Shown here piece after piece: positions 6,229 through 13,596 of a DNA stretch of 34,410 nucleotides (within the stretch, counting starts at the first letter, position 1; each line of letters begins with the position of its first letter). Position numbers and translations under genes: made by a program. Below the pieces are notes generated by a model, which worked only from the letters and a program-made list of their open reading frames with translations, was not told the origin of the DNA and did not search any database. The DNA comes from Chloroflexota bacterium (GTDB lineage: Bacteria; Chloroflexota; Dehalococcoidia; UBA2979), in NCBI GenBank assembly GCA_009837285.1, contig VXTU01000039.1, positions 1 through 34,410 on the forward strand. The letters are read 5' to 3'.

Positions 6229-7931
6229 ACGGTGGCCAGCCTTTCGGCTCCGCTGCGTGCACCGATCTGCGAGACAAGGTCACTGACCTTGAACGGCAGA
6301 CCCGTGATCTGCGTGACTGATTCCGCGTTGACGCCCAGCTGCCGCAGCCAGCTGGAGAACTGGCCGAGGTAGTTGAGTTCCGGAACGATCACCAGCTCCT
6401 TGCTGCGCAGCTCTTCGAGCAGCGCGGCCGGGAGCGGGTTCAGATACATGGTGTAGTACCAGCCGATGTCGACGCCGGCCGCGCGCAGCTGGTCGTACGC
6501 GGACCGGGTCGTGCCCTTCGCGCCGCCCCAGGGCATCACGGCAACCGAGGCGCCGTTGTTGTCGGCCTCGTAGTCGTTCTCCTCGAGGAGCTCGAGCTTG
6601 CCGAAGCGCCTCCGGGTCATCGGCAGGTGCGTGTGCGGCTGGTGGACCGTATCGCCCTGCTCGTCGTGCTCGGAGGCGTTGGCGACGTAGGCGCCGGGGC
6701 CGCCGGGCACCGGGAACGGGCTCATCGTCTCGCCGGCGTAGCGGCGGTTGCCGACCGAGCCGTCGGAGACCACGCGGTTCTCGATGGTCCACGCCGACGG
6801 GTCGGGGCGGACGATGTCCTGCGCGCGCTCGGCGATCTGCATCTCGGTCAGCAGGATCACCGGGCCCTGGTACCGCTCGGCCCAGTTGAGCGCCATGATG
6901 CCCGCCTTGAAGCACTCCTCGACGTCGCCGGGGGCGATGACGGGCAGACGCATGTCGCCGTGCCCCGGGTTCAGGCACGTCAGCAGGTCGGACTGCTCGG
7001 TCTTCGTCGGGAGGCCGGTCGCCGGGCCACCGCGCTGCACGTCGACGACGACGCAGGGGATCTCCGCCATCCACGCGAAGCCGAGCCCCTCGCCCATGAG
7101 GCTGAAGCCCGGCCCGGCCGTGGAGGTCATCGCCTTCTTGCCGGCGTAGCCCGCTCCGATGATCGTCGAGATCGACTCGATCTCGGAGCTGGCCTGCACG
7201 ACCGCCTTGTCCTCGCCGTGGAGGTTGCCCTCCATGAACACGAGGATGGTCGTGGCCGGCGAGATCGGGTAGCCGACGAAGACGTCGAGCCCGGCCGTGA
7301 TCGCGCCCAGCGAGAGCGCGTCGTTGCCCTTGATGACCACGCGCGGCTGCGTCTCTTCGGGCGGGTCGTCCAGGTCGGCGACCTTGAAGCCGGTCTTCGT
7401 GACTTCCTCGAACCCCAGCCCGAGCGCCTGGATGTTGGCGGTGATGATCTGCTCGTCGTTCGGGCGCCCGCGGGTGAAGCGGACCGTGATGAAGTCCTCG
7501 AAGTAGTCCGGCGGCATCCCGCCGAGCGCGGCGACGGCGCCGATGACGACCATGTTCGCCGCGCGCGGGTTCCCCGTGGAGCGCGCCAGCTCGTCCACGG
7601 CCAGGCCGATGGCATTGCCGTTCGACTCGAGCTCGAAGTCCTCGGCGTTGTAGACCAGGACGCCGCCGTCACGGAGTTCGCTGATGTGGTCCTCGTAGGC
7701 CTCACGGTTGAGGACCACGAGCACATCCAGTGCGTCTCCGTCATGGAGGATCGGCTCGGTGGAGATCCGGGTCTGGGCCCACGTGGGGCCGCCCTTGATC
7801 TGCGATGGATAGGTGGCGTACGTCTGCACGTGATAGCCGACGCGCGCCGCCGCCTCGGCAAGCCCTTCGGCCGCCGTGACCTGGCCCTGTCCGCCTTCAC
7901 CGGCGAACCTGACGATGAGATCCGTACTCAT
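6225..7931 (-). CDS. korA: 2-oxoacid:ferredoxin oxidoreductase, fused gamma-alpha subunit
   Basis: This 568-residue protein combines the gamma domain (residues ~1-185, with the opening RFAGEGGQGQVTAAEGLAEA and SQIKGGPTWAQTRIS) and the alpha pyrimidine-binding domain (from ~200, starting KGNDALSLGAITAGLDVFVG). STAGPGFSLMGEGLGFAWMAEIP and RGGPATGLPTKTEQSDL are classic alpha-subunit segments. With KorB it forms the heterodimeric oxidoreductase. The ATG at 7931 is the family start. The gene is divergent from a stand-alone Lrp-type effector-binding domain gene across 353 bases, which suggests that this small protein may sense a metabolite of the same pathway. No stop or frameshift interrupts it. 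Confidence 0.92.
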   Translation of the reverse strand: MSTDLIVRFAGEGGQGQVTAAEGLAEAAARVGYHVQTYATYPSQIKGGPTWAQTRISTEPILHDGDALDVLVVLNREAYEDHISELRDGGVLVYNAEDFELESNGNAIGLAVDELARSTGNPRAANMVVIGAVAALGGMPPDYFEDFITVRFTRGRPNDEQIITANIQALGLGFEEVTKTGFKVADLDDPPEETQPRVVIKGNDALSLGAITAGLDVFVGYPISPATTILVFMEGNLHGEDKAVVQASSEIESISTIIGAGYAGKKAMTSTAGPGFSLMGEGLGFAWMAEIPCVVVDVQRGGPATGLPTKTEQSDLLTCLNPGHGDMRLPVIAPGDVEECFKAGIMALNWAERYQGPVILLTEMQIAERAQDIVRPDPSAWTIENRVVSDGSVGNRRYAGETMSPFPVPGGPGAYVANASEHDEQGDTVHQPHTHLPMTRRRFGKLELLEENDYEADNNGASVAVMPWGGAKGTTRSAYDQLRAAGVDIGWYYTMYLNPLPAALLEELRSKELVIVPELNYLGQFSSWLRQLGVNAESVTQITGLPFKVSDLVSQIGARSGAERLATV

Positions 7932-8284
7932 CTAACCGACCTCGTTACGCACTGATCCCGTTGCCGGGGTCCCAGCTGGATGGACGGGCGGGAGGGGGCT
8001 GCGAGGACCAGAGGTGTCGTCCGCCGAGCCCGACGGAGCATGCGCTGTGCCGCGGGCCGGCTGGCTCGGAGACCGTGGTGCTCGTCGCTGCATCATCCGG
8101 CGTGTCCGGTCGCGCTGAGCATTCCCCCAAGGCAAGCACGCTTGCGTGCTCGGATGCGAGTATCCGCCTCGCATGCGGGTACGTTCAACTGTCCCCAGCT
8201 TATTCAAACCTGCCGCTATCATATCGCGTCGAGGGCGGCGTCCCTGAGCGGCCAATCAGCCCTCGATCGAGCCGGGAGTCGAGC
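7932..8284. promoter_or_regulatory. Divergent intergenic region with two tandem hairpins
   Basis: No gene is seen in these 353 bases between korA (-) and the Lrp-type domain gene (+). Two adjacent hairpins stand out: AGCACGC/GCGTGCT at 8135-8150 with a two-base centre, and ATGCGAG/CTCGCAT at 8154-8174 with a 7-nt loop. A more AT-rich patch follows (8183-8225, including TATTCAAA and CTATCATAT), the likely place for promoters in either direction. Whether the hairpins are operators or RNA leader elements cannot be told. Confidence 0.4.
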
Positions 8285-8536
8285 GTGGTCAAGACCTACG
8301 TACTCATCGTGACCGACCCGGGCCGCACGCGGCGCGTGACCGCGGCGCTCGCCGATGTCGGGCACGTCGAGGCGGTGAACGAAGTGATGGGCCCGTACGA
8401 CATCGTCGTGGAGATCGTGACCGAGAGCCTGGCGGACATTCGCCCCATCCTCTCGGACCAGATCCGTGTCATAGAGGGCGTCGAGTCGACCACCTCGCTG
8501 GTCACACTCCCGCACGAGGCTCAGCCGCCAGCTTGA
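8285..8536 (+). CDS. Stand-alone Lrp/AsnC-type ligand-binding (RAM) domain protein
   Basis: This 83-residue protein matches only the C-terminal effector-binding half of Lrp/AsnC regulators: KTYVLIVTDPGRTRRV at the start, VNEVMGPYDIVVEI in the middle and a final beta strand TTSLVTL. The N-terminal helix-turn-helix is absent, so it cannot bind DNA in the usual way. Such single-domain forms make ring-like oligomers and bind amino acids or other small effectors. The GTG start is preceded by GGGAG at a workable distance. The gene is divergent from korAB and is followed after 24 bases by a methyltransferase and then a peroxiredoxin, probably one transcript. A role as a metabolite sensor is inference. 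Confidence 0.8.
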   Translation: MVKTYVLIVTDPGRTRRVTAALADVGHVEAVNEVMGPYDIVVEIVTESLADIRPILSDQIRVIEGVESTTSLVTLPHEAQPPA

Positions 8537-8560
8537 CGTAACAGGTCAGGACTCCCAACC

Positions 8561-9439
8561 GTGAGAGTACACCTCGACCGCTGGCGGGCGCTGGTGCGCG
8601 AGCGCCGCGAGCAGATGGACCGGCAGCTCGCCGCACTCGGCGGTCCGCCCGAGGACTGGTGGGCGGACCGCGCTTCGTTCTTCACGCGCGGCACCGGCGA
8701 CGCCGCAGCCTCGCCGCCGCCGGGTCTCGAGGCGATCGTGGAGCGCCTGGAGCGCCACCACACGCTCATCGACGTCGGCGCCGGGGCAGGGCGCTACGCC
8801 GTGCCGCTCGCCCGCGCGCTCCGGCACGTCACGCTCGTCGAGCCGTCGCCGGCGATGGGGCGGCTCGCCCGTGAGCAGCTCGACGGGGCCGGACTGGACA
8901 ACTGGACGCTCGTCGAGGATGGCTGGCTGGAGGCGAACGACCTCGATCCGGCGTCCGCGGTGCTGTTCGCGAACGTGCTCAATCCGCACGAGGACCTCGA
9001 GGCGTGGATCAGCAAGGGCCTTGCGCTGGCTCGGGGCTGGCTGTTCATCGTGCACGGCTCGATTCCGGAGGTGACGCCGCACATGCAGCGCGTCGCGCGC
9101 GAGCTCCACGGCGAAGAGCGCGTACCGCAGCCGGGCATCAGCCACCTCATCCCGGCACTCCACGACCTCGACGTCTATCCCGACGTCGTGATGTACGAGC
9201 GCCGCTTCGCGCGCTCGTACGCCGACGCTGGTGAGGCAGCCCGCGAGATCGCCTCGACACTGCTCATCGAGCCGACCGGGGAGGCGCTGTCGCGCATCCG
9301 CGCGATCGTCGAGCCGGACCTGCGGACGACGTCGGACGGCCGTGTCGCGCTGCCCGCGGTCACGGCGCCGCACGCGCTGCTGACGTGGCGCACTGCCGGG
9401 CGGGGCGATAGCCGCCGCTGGCGCTGGCTGCGAGACTAG
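8561..9439 (+). CDS. Class I SAM-dependent methyltransferase
   Basis: This 292-residue protein has the Rossmann-type methyltransferase motif I, LIDVGAGAGRYAVPLA (~69-84), followed by the acidic end of strand 2 in VTLVEPSPAM, and the motif IV strand AVLFANVLNPHEDLEAW. The last third (residues ~200-290) is less typical and includes a basic tail. The N-terminus is helical with DWWADRASFF, a feature of a family often annotated only as methyltransferase type 11/12. The target molecule is unknown. GTG at 8561 is the family-length start. It sits between a small effector-binding protein and a peroxiredoxin, with 24- and 20-base gaps, so co-transcription is likely. Confidence 0.78.
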   Translation: MRVHLDRWRALVRERREQMDRQLAALGGPPEDWWADRASFFTRGTGDAAASPPPGLEAIVERLERHHTLIDVGAGAGRYAVPLARALRHVTLVEPSPAMGRLAREQLDGAGLDNWTLVEDGWLEANDLDPASAVLFANVLNPHEDLEAWISKGLALARGWLFIVHGSIPEVTPHMQRVARELHGEERVPQPGISHLIPALHDLDVYPDVVMYERRFARSYADAGEAAREIASTLLIEPTGEALSRIRAIVEPDLRTTSDGRVALPAVTAPHALLTWRTAGRGDSRRWRWLRD

Positions 9440-9459
9440 AGGCGGAAGGGACGTACGCG

Positions 9460-9942
9460 ATGCCCATCACCCTCGGCGCCGGCGACGCCGCGCCCACGTT
9501 CGAGCTGGCCGACCAGGACGGCGAGGTGCACCGTCTGGCCGACTACCAGGGCCAGACCGTCGTCCTCTACTTCTACCCCCGCGACTTCACACCGGGCTGC
9601 ACGACGCAGGCCTGCTCGCTCCGCGACACGCACCAGGAGATCGCGGACGAGGGCGCCGTGGTCTTCGGCGTCTCCACCGACGACGCCGAATCGCACCAGA
9701 AGTTCCGCGAGGAGCACGGCCTGCCGTTTCCGCTGCTCGTGGACGACGAGGCGAAGGTGGCCACGCGCTACGGCGCGTGGGGCGAGAAGACGCTCTACGG
9801 CCGCAAGAGCATCGGCATGACGCGCGCGACCTTCATCATCGGTCCCAGCGGGCGGCTGCTGAAGGTGTGGAAGCGCGCCCGCGCTGCCGACCACGGCGAG
9901 GCGGTCCTGAAGGCGCTGCGCGACCTCGTCGGCCACGCGTGA
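9460..9942 (+). CDS. bcp: Thioredoxin-dependent peroxiredoxin (BCP/PrxQ type)
   Basis: This 160-residue protein reduces hydrogen peroxide and alkyl hydroperoxides with electrons from thioredoxin. The peroxidatic Cys is in FTPGCTTQACSLRD (~45-58), and the second Cys five residues later is the resolving Cys of the atypical 2-Cys PrxQ subgroup. GVSTDDAESHQKF and the later Arg in MTRATFIIGPSGRL are conserved. The start ATG at 9460 has GGCGGAAGG upstream. It closes a probable three-gene transcript with the effector-binding protein and the methyltransferase. The protein is cytoplasmic because no signal peptide is present. Confidence 0.92.
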   Translation: MPITLGAGDAAPTFELADQDGEVHRLADYQGQTVVLYFYPRDFTPGCTTQACSLRDTHQEIADEGAVVFGVSTDDAESHQKFREEHGLPFPLLVDDEAKVATRYGAWGEKTLYGRKSIGMTRATFIIGPSGRLLKVWKRARAADHGEAVLKALRDLVGHA

Positions 9943-10162
9943 GGGTGCTGTGTCCGGCCCTGCGTGCGGGCGCCCTCGCGGGTCCGCGTATCGTTATGTC
10001 GAAGTGGACGCCATCGAGACTACTTGGGCGCACATAATGGGAATAGTGCGACGTTAACTCAGGCCCGTCGGCCAGCAGGCCAGGAGGGCCTCCCGCTCGC
10101 TCTCGTGACGCTGGCGCCGGCGCTCCGGGCGTGCCGGACGCAGACGCAGCGCGCGCCGGTGA

Positions 10163-10168
10163 TAAACT
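10163..10168 (+). promoter_or_regulatory. Probable -10 element of the S41 protease gene
   Basis: TAAACT inside CCGGTGATAAACTGACG is the only AT-rich hexamer in the 295-base gap after the peroxiredoxin. It would start transcription near 10175, ~63 bases before the ATG. No clear -35 is seen. The rest of the gap shows nothing else I can name. Confidence 0.35.
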
Positions 10169-10237
10169 GACGATCGCAATCGCCCCACCTCAACGTCCGC
10201 CGACCCACCCGTGGGCGGTTCCCCGAGGAGATCTGGA

Positions 10238-11566
10238 ATGAACTCCAATCTCGTGCAGACGCTGCTCGTGGGCGTCCTCTCCGTCTTCATCGCGGCCCTG
10301 CTGGTCGCGATCGGCTTCCTCGGTCGCGTCGTCATCGAGGGCGACCCGGAGACCATCGAGGTCCCCGCCACTGCGGCGGTACCGGCCACACCCACTGTCG
10401 AGGCGGAGGACCCTCCGGACCCCTCCGGCACCACTCCCGACGACGACCCCCTGGTCAACATCGAGTCCAGCCTGCTCGACGAGATCATCGATATTCTCGA
10501 GCGCGAGTTCGTGGAGCCCGATCTGGTTGACCGCCAGCTGCTCTACGAGGGCGCCATCAATGGCCTGTTCCAGGCGCTCGGTGACCCCCACTCCGTCTAC
10601 ATCGACCCGCAGACCTACGCCGTGTCGCGCGGCGACTTCGATGGTGCCTTCGAGGGCATCGGCGCGACCGTATCGCGACAGGACAATTATGTCGTGATCG
10701 TGCGGCCACTGCCCGACACGCCCGCCGAGCGCGCCGGCGTCCGCGCGGGCGATATCATCCTCGCCGTCGACGGCGAGGATGCCGAGGGCTGGAGCGTCGA
10801 GAAGGCAGTGCTCCGCATCCGCGGCCAGCGCGGCACCTCAGTCGACATCACGGTGCGACACACCGACGGCACGGAGGAGACGATCACCATCGTCCGCGAC
10901 AACATCCTCGTCGCGTCGATCGACACCGCCCCGCCCGGCGGCATCCTCAAGGACAGCGCGGGCGACGAGGTCACCAACATCGGCTACATCCGGATCCGCA
11001 GCTTCACGTCGCGCACACCGCAGGAACTGAGCGATTTGGTGCGCGAGCTCGAGGACAGCGGCGAGATCGACGCGTTCATCCTCGACGTGCGCGCCAACCC
11101 GGGCGGCCTGCTGGACGAGACGGCCCAGACGGCCGACCTGTTCCTGGACGACGGGGCCATCCTCGTGTCCGTCGACCGCACCGGCACCGAGCAGGTCTAC
11201 CGCGCCGACCGCAATATCGTCACACGGCTCCCGATCGCAGTGATCCAGGACGAGTTCTCGGCTTCGGGGTCCGAGGTGCTCGCTGCGGCGATCCAGGAGA
11301 ACGGCCGCGGGATCGTCGTGGGGTCGACATCGTTCGGCAAGGGCACGGTCAACCGTGCGCGCGACCTCAGCAACGGCGGCGCCGTCTACGTGTCGATCGC
11401 GCGCTGGCTGACACCGGACCGGAACATCATCGAGGGCCGCGGTGTGATCCCGGACATCGAGGTCACACTCACCGCCGACGACATCGAGGCGGACCGCGAC
11501 CTGGCGGTGTACCGGGCGATCGACGCCCTGCGTGCGATGCTGGCCTCGTCGGCGCAGGGCTCGTAA
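10238..11566 (+). CDS. C-terminal processing peptidase, S41 family (membrane-anchored, PDZ-containing)
   Basis: This 442-residue protease begins with a single N-terminal membrane segment (residues ~5-28), then a Pro/Thr-rich linker (~40-70), a helical region, a PDZ domain (~125-205, with AGVRAGDIILAVDGED), and the tail-specific protease core. The catalytic dyad is Ser343 in FSASGSEVL and Lys368 in SFGKGTVN, 25 residues apart as in CtpA/Prc. The catalytic part faces the cell exterior. Substrates are usually misfolded or C-terminally marked cell-envelope proteins. GAGGAG eight bases before the ATG at 10238 supports this start over an in-frame upstream one. smpB follows after 100 bases. Confidence 0.92.
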   Translation: MNSNLVQTLLVGVLSVFIAALLVAIGFLGRVVIEGDPETIEVPATAAVPATPTVEAEDPPDPSGTTPDDDPLVNIESSLLDEIIDILEREFVEPDLVDRQLLYEGAINGLFQALGDPHSVYIDPQTYAVSRGDFDGAFEGIGATVSRQDNYVVIVRPLPDTPAERAGVRAGDIILAVDGEDAEGWSVEKAVLRIRGQRGTSVDITVRHTDGTEETITIVRDNILVASIDTAPPGGILKDSAGDEVTNIGYIRIRSFTSRTPQELSDLVRELEDSGEIDAFILDVRANPGGLLDETAQTADLFLDDGAILVSVDRTGTEQVYRADRNIVTRLPIAVIQDEFSASGSEVLAAAIQENGRGIVVGSTSFGKGTVNRARDLSNGGAVYVSIARWLTPDRNIIEGRGVIPDIEVTLTADDIEADRDLAVYRAIDALRAMLASSAQGS

Positions 11567-11665
11567 GCGCATACTGGACGGACACTTATGTCCCCCTGCG
11601 CTGCCCTCCGGGGTCCTTCCCCGGGGGCGTGGGTGCGTGGGGACGGTCCGGGGTGAGGCAAGCCG

Positions 11666-12160
11666 GTGCCCAAGCGTTCGTCAAAGAAGCAGCAGCCCGA
11701 CTTGCGCGAAGGTGGCACCGTCGCCACGAATCGTCGCGCCCGCTACGACTACTCGATCGAGACGACCTATGAGGCGGGCATGGTGCTTACCGGGTCGGAG
11801 ATCAAGTCGATCCGCGCGGGCCAGGCCAACATCGCCGAGGGCTTCGCGCGTTTCCAGCGCGGCGAGCTCTGGCTCCACAACGTGCACATCGCTCCGTACG
11901 CGCCTGCCGGTGAGAACCACGAGCCGACGCGGACGCGCAAGCTCCTCCTGCATCGCGGTGAGCTCGAGCGCCTCGAGCGGGCGCTCCGCGAGCAGCCCGG
12001 CATGACCATCGTGCCGCTGCGGCTCTACCTGACCCGCGGGCTGGCGAAGGTCGAGATCGGGCTCGCGCGCGGTCGCCGCCAGTACGACAAGCGGCAGGCG
12101 ATCGCGAAGCGCGAGGCCGAGCGGACCATGCAGCGAGCCCTCCGCCGAGACGCGCGCTAG
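11666..12160 (+). CDS. smpB: SsrA-binding protein SmpB
   Basis: This 164-residue protein is the partner of tmRNA in rescuing stalled ribosomes. The N-terminal lysine-rich tail precedes the core: ATNRRARYDYSIETTYEAG, then VLTGSEIKSIRAGQANIAEGF, and the strand LHNVHIAPYAP. The C-terminal tail is basic (RGRRQYDKRQAIAKREAE), as needed to enter the mRNA channel. The GTG start gives the usual family length. The tmRNA gene itself starts only 44 bases downstream on the same strand, so protein and RNA are adjacent. Confidence 0.96.
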   Translation: MPKRSSKKQQPDLREGGTVATNRRARYDYSIETTYEAGMVLTGSEIKSIRAGQANIAEGFARFQRGELWLHNVHIAPYAPAGENHEPTRTRKLLLHRGELERLERALREQPGMTIVPLRLYLTRGLAKVEIGLARGRRQYDKRQAIAKREAERTMQRALRRDAR

Positions 12161-12204
12161 GCGGGGCTTCCATCGCTACGGCTGACGTGCGAGCATGGAT
12201 CCGT

Positions 12205-12560
12205 GGGGACGAAAGGGGTCGACAGCGGTACACGGACACGGTTTGCGGGTCGAGGCGCCACCAACCTCGTAAAACCGGTGGCACCTTCATAACAGGCGAT
12301 AAAGAACTCGCCCTCGCCGCTTAACAGGCGGTGACGTTGTCCCCGGCTCACGCCTGGCGAGCTGGGAGACGGCGCCGAAATGCCGGGCTGCAATTGCGGG
12401 CGCGCGTCTCAGGCCTCGCAACCAAGACTACTGGGACTGGCCGGCAGTCTCCCTCGTCGGCGCAGGGATGCCGGTAAGAACCCGCCGCCGACTACGCCCG
12501 TAGCAGATCCGTGACGGAGGCTTGCTGGACGGGGAGTTCAATTCTCCCCCGTCTCCACCA
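12205..12560 (+). ncRNA. ssrA: Transfer-messenger RNA (tmRNA)
   Basis: The ends pair as a tRNA-like acceptor stem: GGGGACG at 12205-12211 with CGTCTCC at 12550-12556, followed by ACCA. The 3' part has a T-arm (GGGGAGTTCAATTCTCCCC). The 5' part carries GGGGTCGACAGCGG, typical of the D-loop region. The tag reading frame is GGC GAT AAA GAA CTC GCC CTC GCC GCT TAA at 12295-12324, encoding GDKELALAA. ALAA is the standard ClpXP/ClpAP degron end. The resume codon is Gly (GGC), not the common Ala (GCN). Position right after smpB supports the call. Confidence 0.95.
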
Positions 12561-12589
12561 AACATCATCACCCCACCGCCCACACGGTT

Positions 12590-12622
12590 GACGGGCGCGC
12601 GCCCCAGGGGGACGCGCCCGTC
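12590..12622 (+). terminator. Hairpin downstream of tmRNA
   Basis: GACGGGCGCG (12590-12599) pairs with CGCGCCCGTC (12613-12622) across a 13-nt loop, 30 bases after the tmRNA CCA end. No T-run follows. It lies between tmRNA and the convergent crotonase stop. A second small palindrome, GCGTAGCG-T-CGCTACGC, covers the crotonase stop region (12636-12652). Confidence 0.5.
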
Positions 12623-12645
12623 TGCGTGCGCGTGGCGTAGCGTCG

Positions 12646-13443
12646 CTACGCGTCGATGAAGTTCGGGCGGCGCTTCTCGGAGAAGGCCGTGGGGCCCTCG
12701 ATCGAGTCCTGCATCCCGGCGAGGTTCTGCTCCAGCGCGTTCCCCCACTCCAACGCCACCTCGGGCGGCATGTTGAAGCCGCGGTACAGCGCCTGCTTGT
12801 TGTTGCGCACGGCGCGGGGCGCCATGTCCAGCATGCGGTTCGCGTACTCCATGGCGGCGTCCATGAGCTCGTCGTCGGGCACGACGCGCTGCGCCCAGCC
12901 GAGCTGGTACGCGCGCTGGGCGTCCCACTGCGTGTCGCCCCACAGGGTCAGCTCGAGGGCCGAGCTGAGGCCGATCTGCCGCAGGACCGGGATCATCCAG
13001 CCGGCGCCCGGCATGTTCCACCGCACTTCGGCGATGCCGACGCGGGCCGACTCGGCCATGATGCGGATGTCGGTCTGCATGGCGTACATGAAGCCGCCGG
13101 CGATGGCGAAGCCGTTGATGGCGGCGATGGTCGGCTTCCACAGGCCCATGCCCTCGGCGAGCGGCACGGAGTTCTTGCGCGGCCCCGCCGCCGGCCGGGG
13201 CGCGTCGCCATCGGCCGCCTCCGCCTGCCGGGTCTCCGAGGTCTGGATCAAGTCGGCGCCCGCGCAGAACGCCTTGCTCCCCGCGCCGGTGAGGATCGCG
13301 ACGCGCGCGTTCGGGTCGTCGCGGAAGTCGGCGTAGGCATCGTAGAGCGCCTCCCCGAGCCCATCACCGATCGAGTTCATGCGGTGTGGACGGTTGAGCA
13401 TGATCACGTGGATCTTGCCGTCCTCGTGCTTGTCGACCTTCAC
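12646..13443 (-). CDS. Enoyl-CoA hydratase/isomerase family protein (5' end interrupted by TAA)
   Basis: The 265-residue frame contains a whole crotonase core: MLNRPHRMNS, oxyanion segments AFCAGADLIQ and AAINGFAIAGG, and the active-site region GIAEVRWNMPGAGWMIPVL. It resembles the crotonase at 3.1-3.9 kb. The true start appears to be ATG at 13515, with GGGAGGAG seven bases upstream, but the tenth codon there is TAA (13488-13486) in the same frame. Between that stop and the GTG at 13443 the frame encodes KHGRDTPQEIFGPVV, which looks like genuine coding sequence. The core could still be made from GTG 13443, though no good ribosome site is there. Either a mutation or sequence error has created the stop. 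The substrate is unknown. Confidence 0.82.
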   Translation of the reverse strand: MKVDKHEDGKIHVIMLNRPHRMNSIGDGLGEALYDAYADFRDDPNARVAILTGAGSKAFCAGADLIQTSETRQAEAADGDAPRPAAGPRKNSVPLAEGMGLWKPTIAAINGFAIAGGFMYAMQTDIRIMAESARVGIAEVRWNMPGAGWMIPVLRQIGLSSALELTLWGDTQWDAQRAYQLGWAQRVVPDDELMDAAMEYANRMLDMAPRAVRNNKQALYRGFNMPPEVALEWGNALEQNLAGMQDSIEGPTAFSEKRRPNFIDA

Positions 13444-13596
13444 GACGGGGCCGAAGATCTCCTGCGGCGTATCGCGGCCGTGCTTTTACGGGTCGTACTC
13501 CTGGTACTCGGGCATGCCCTGTCTCCTCCCAGCGCCACTTCGACGCGAGGGCAGTGTAGTGGGGGGACCGAGCGATGTGGGGTAGAGCCCCGAGCG

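Noticed and set aside
7932-8284. A tRNA or riboswitch in the korA divergent region
   Set aside because: No T-loop GTTCRA-type sequence, no cloverleaf and no known aptamer core could be found; only simple hairpins are present.
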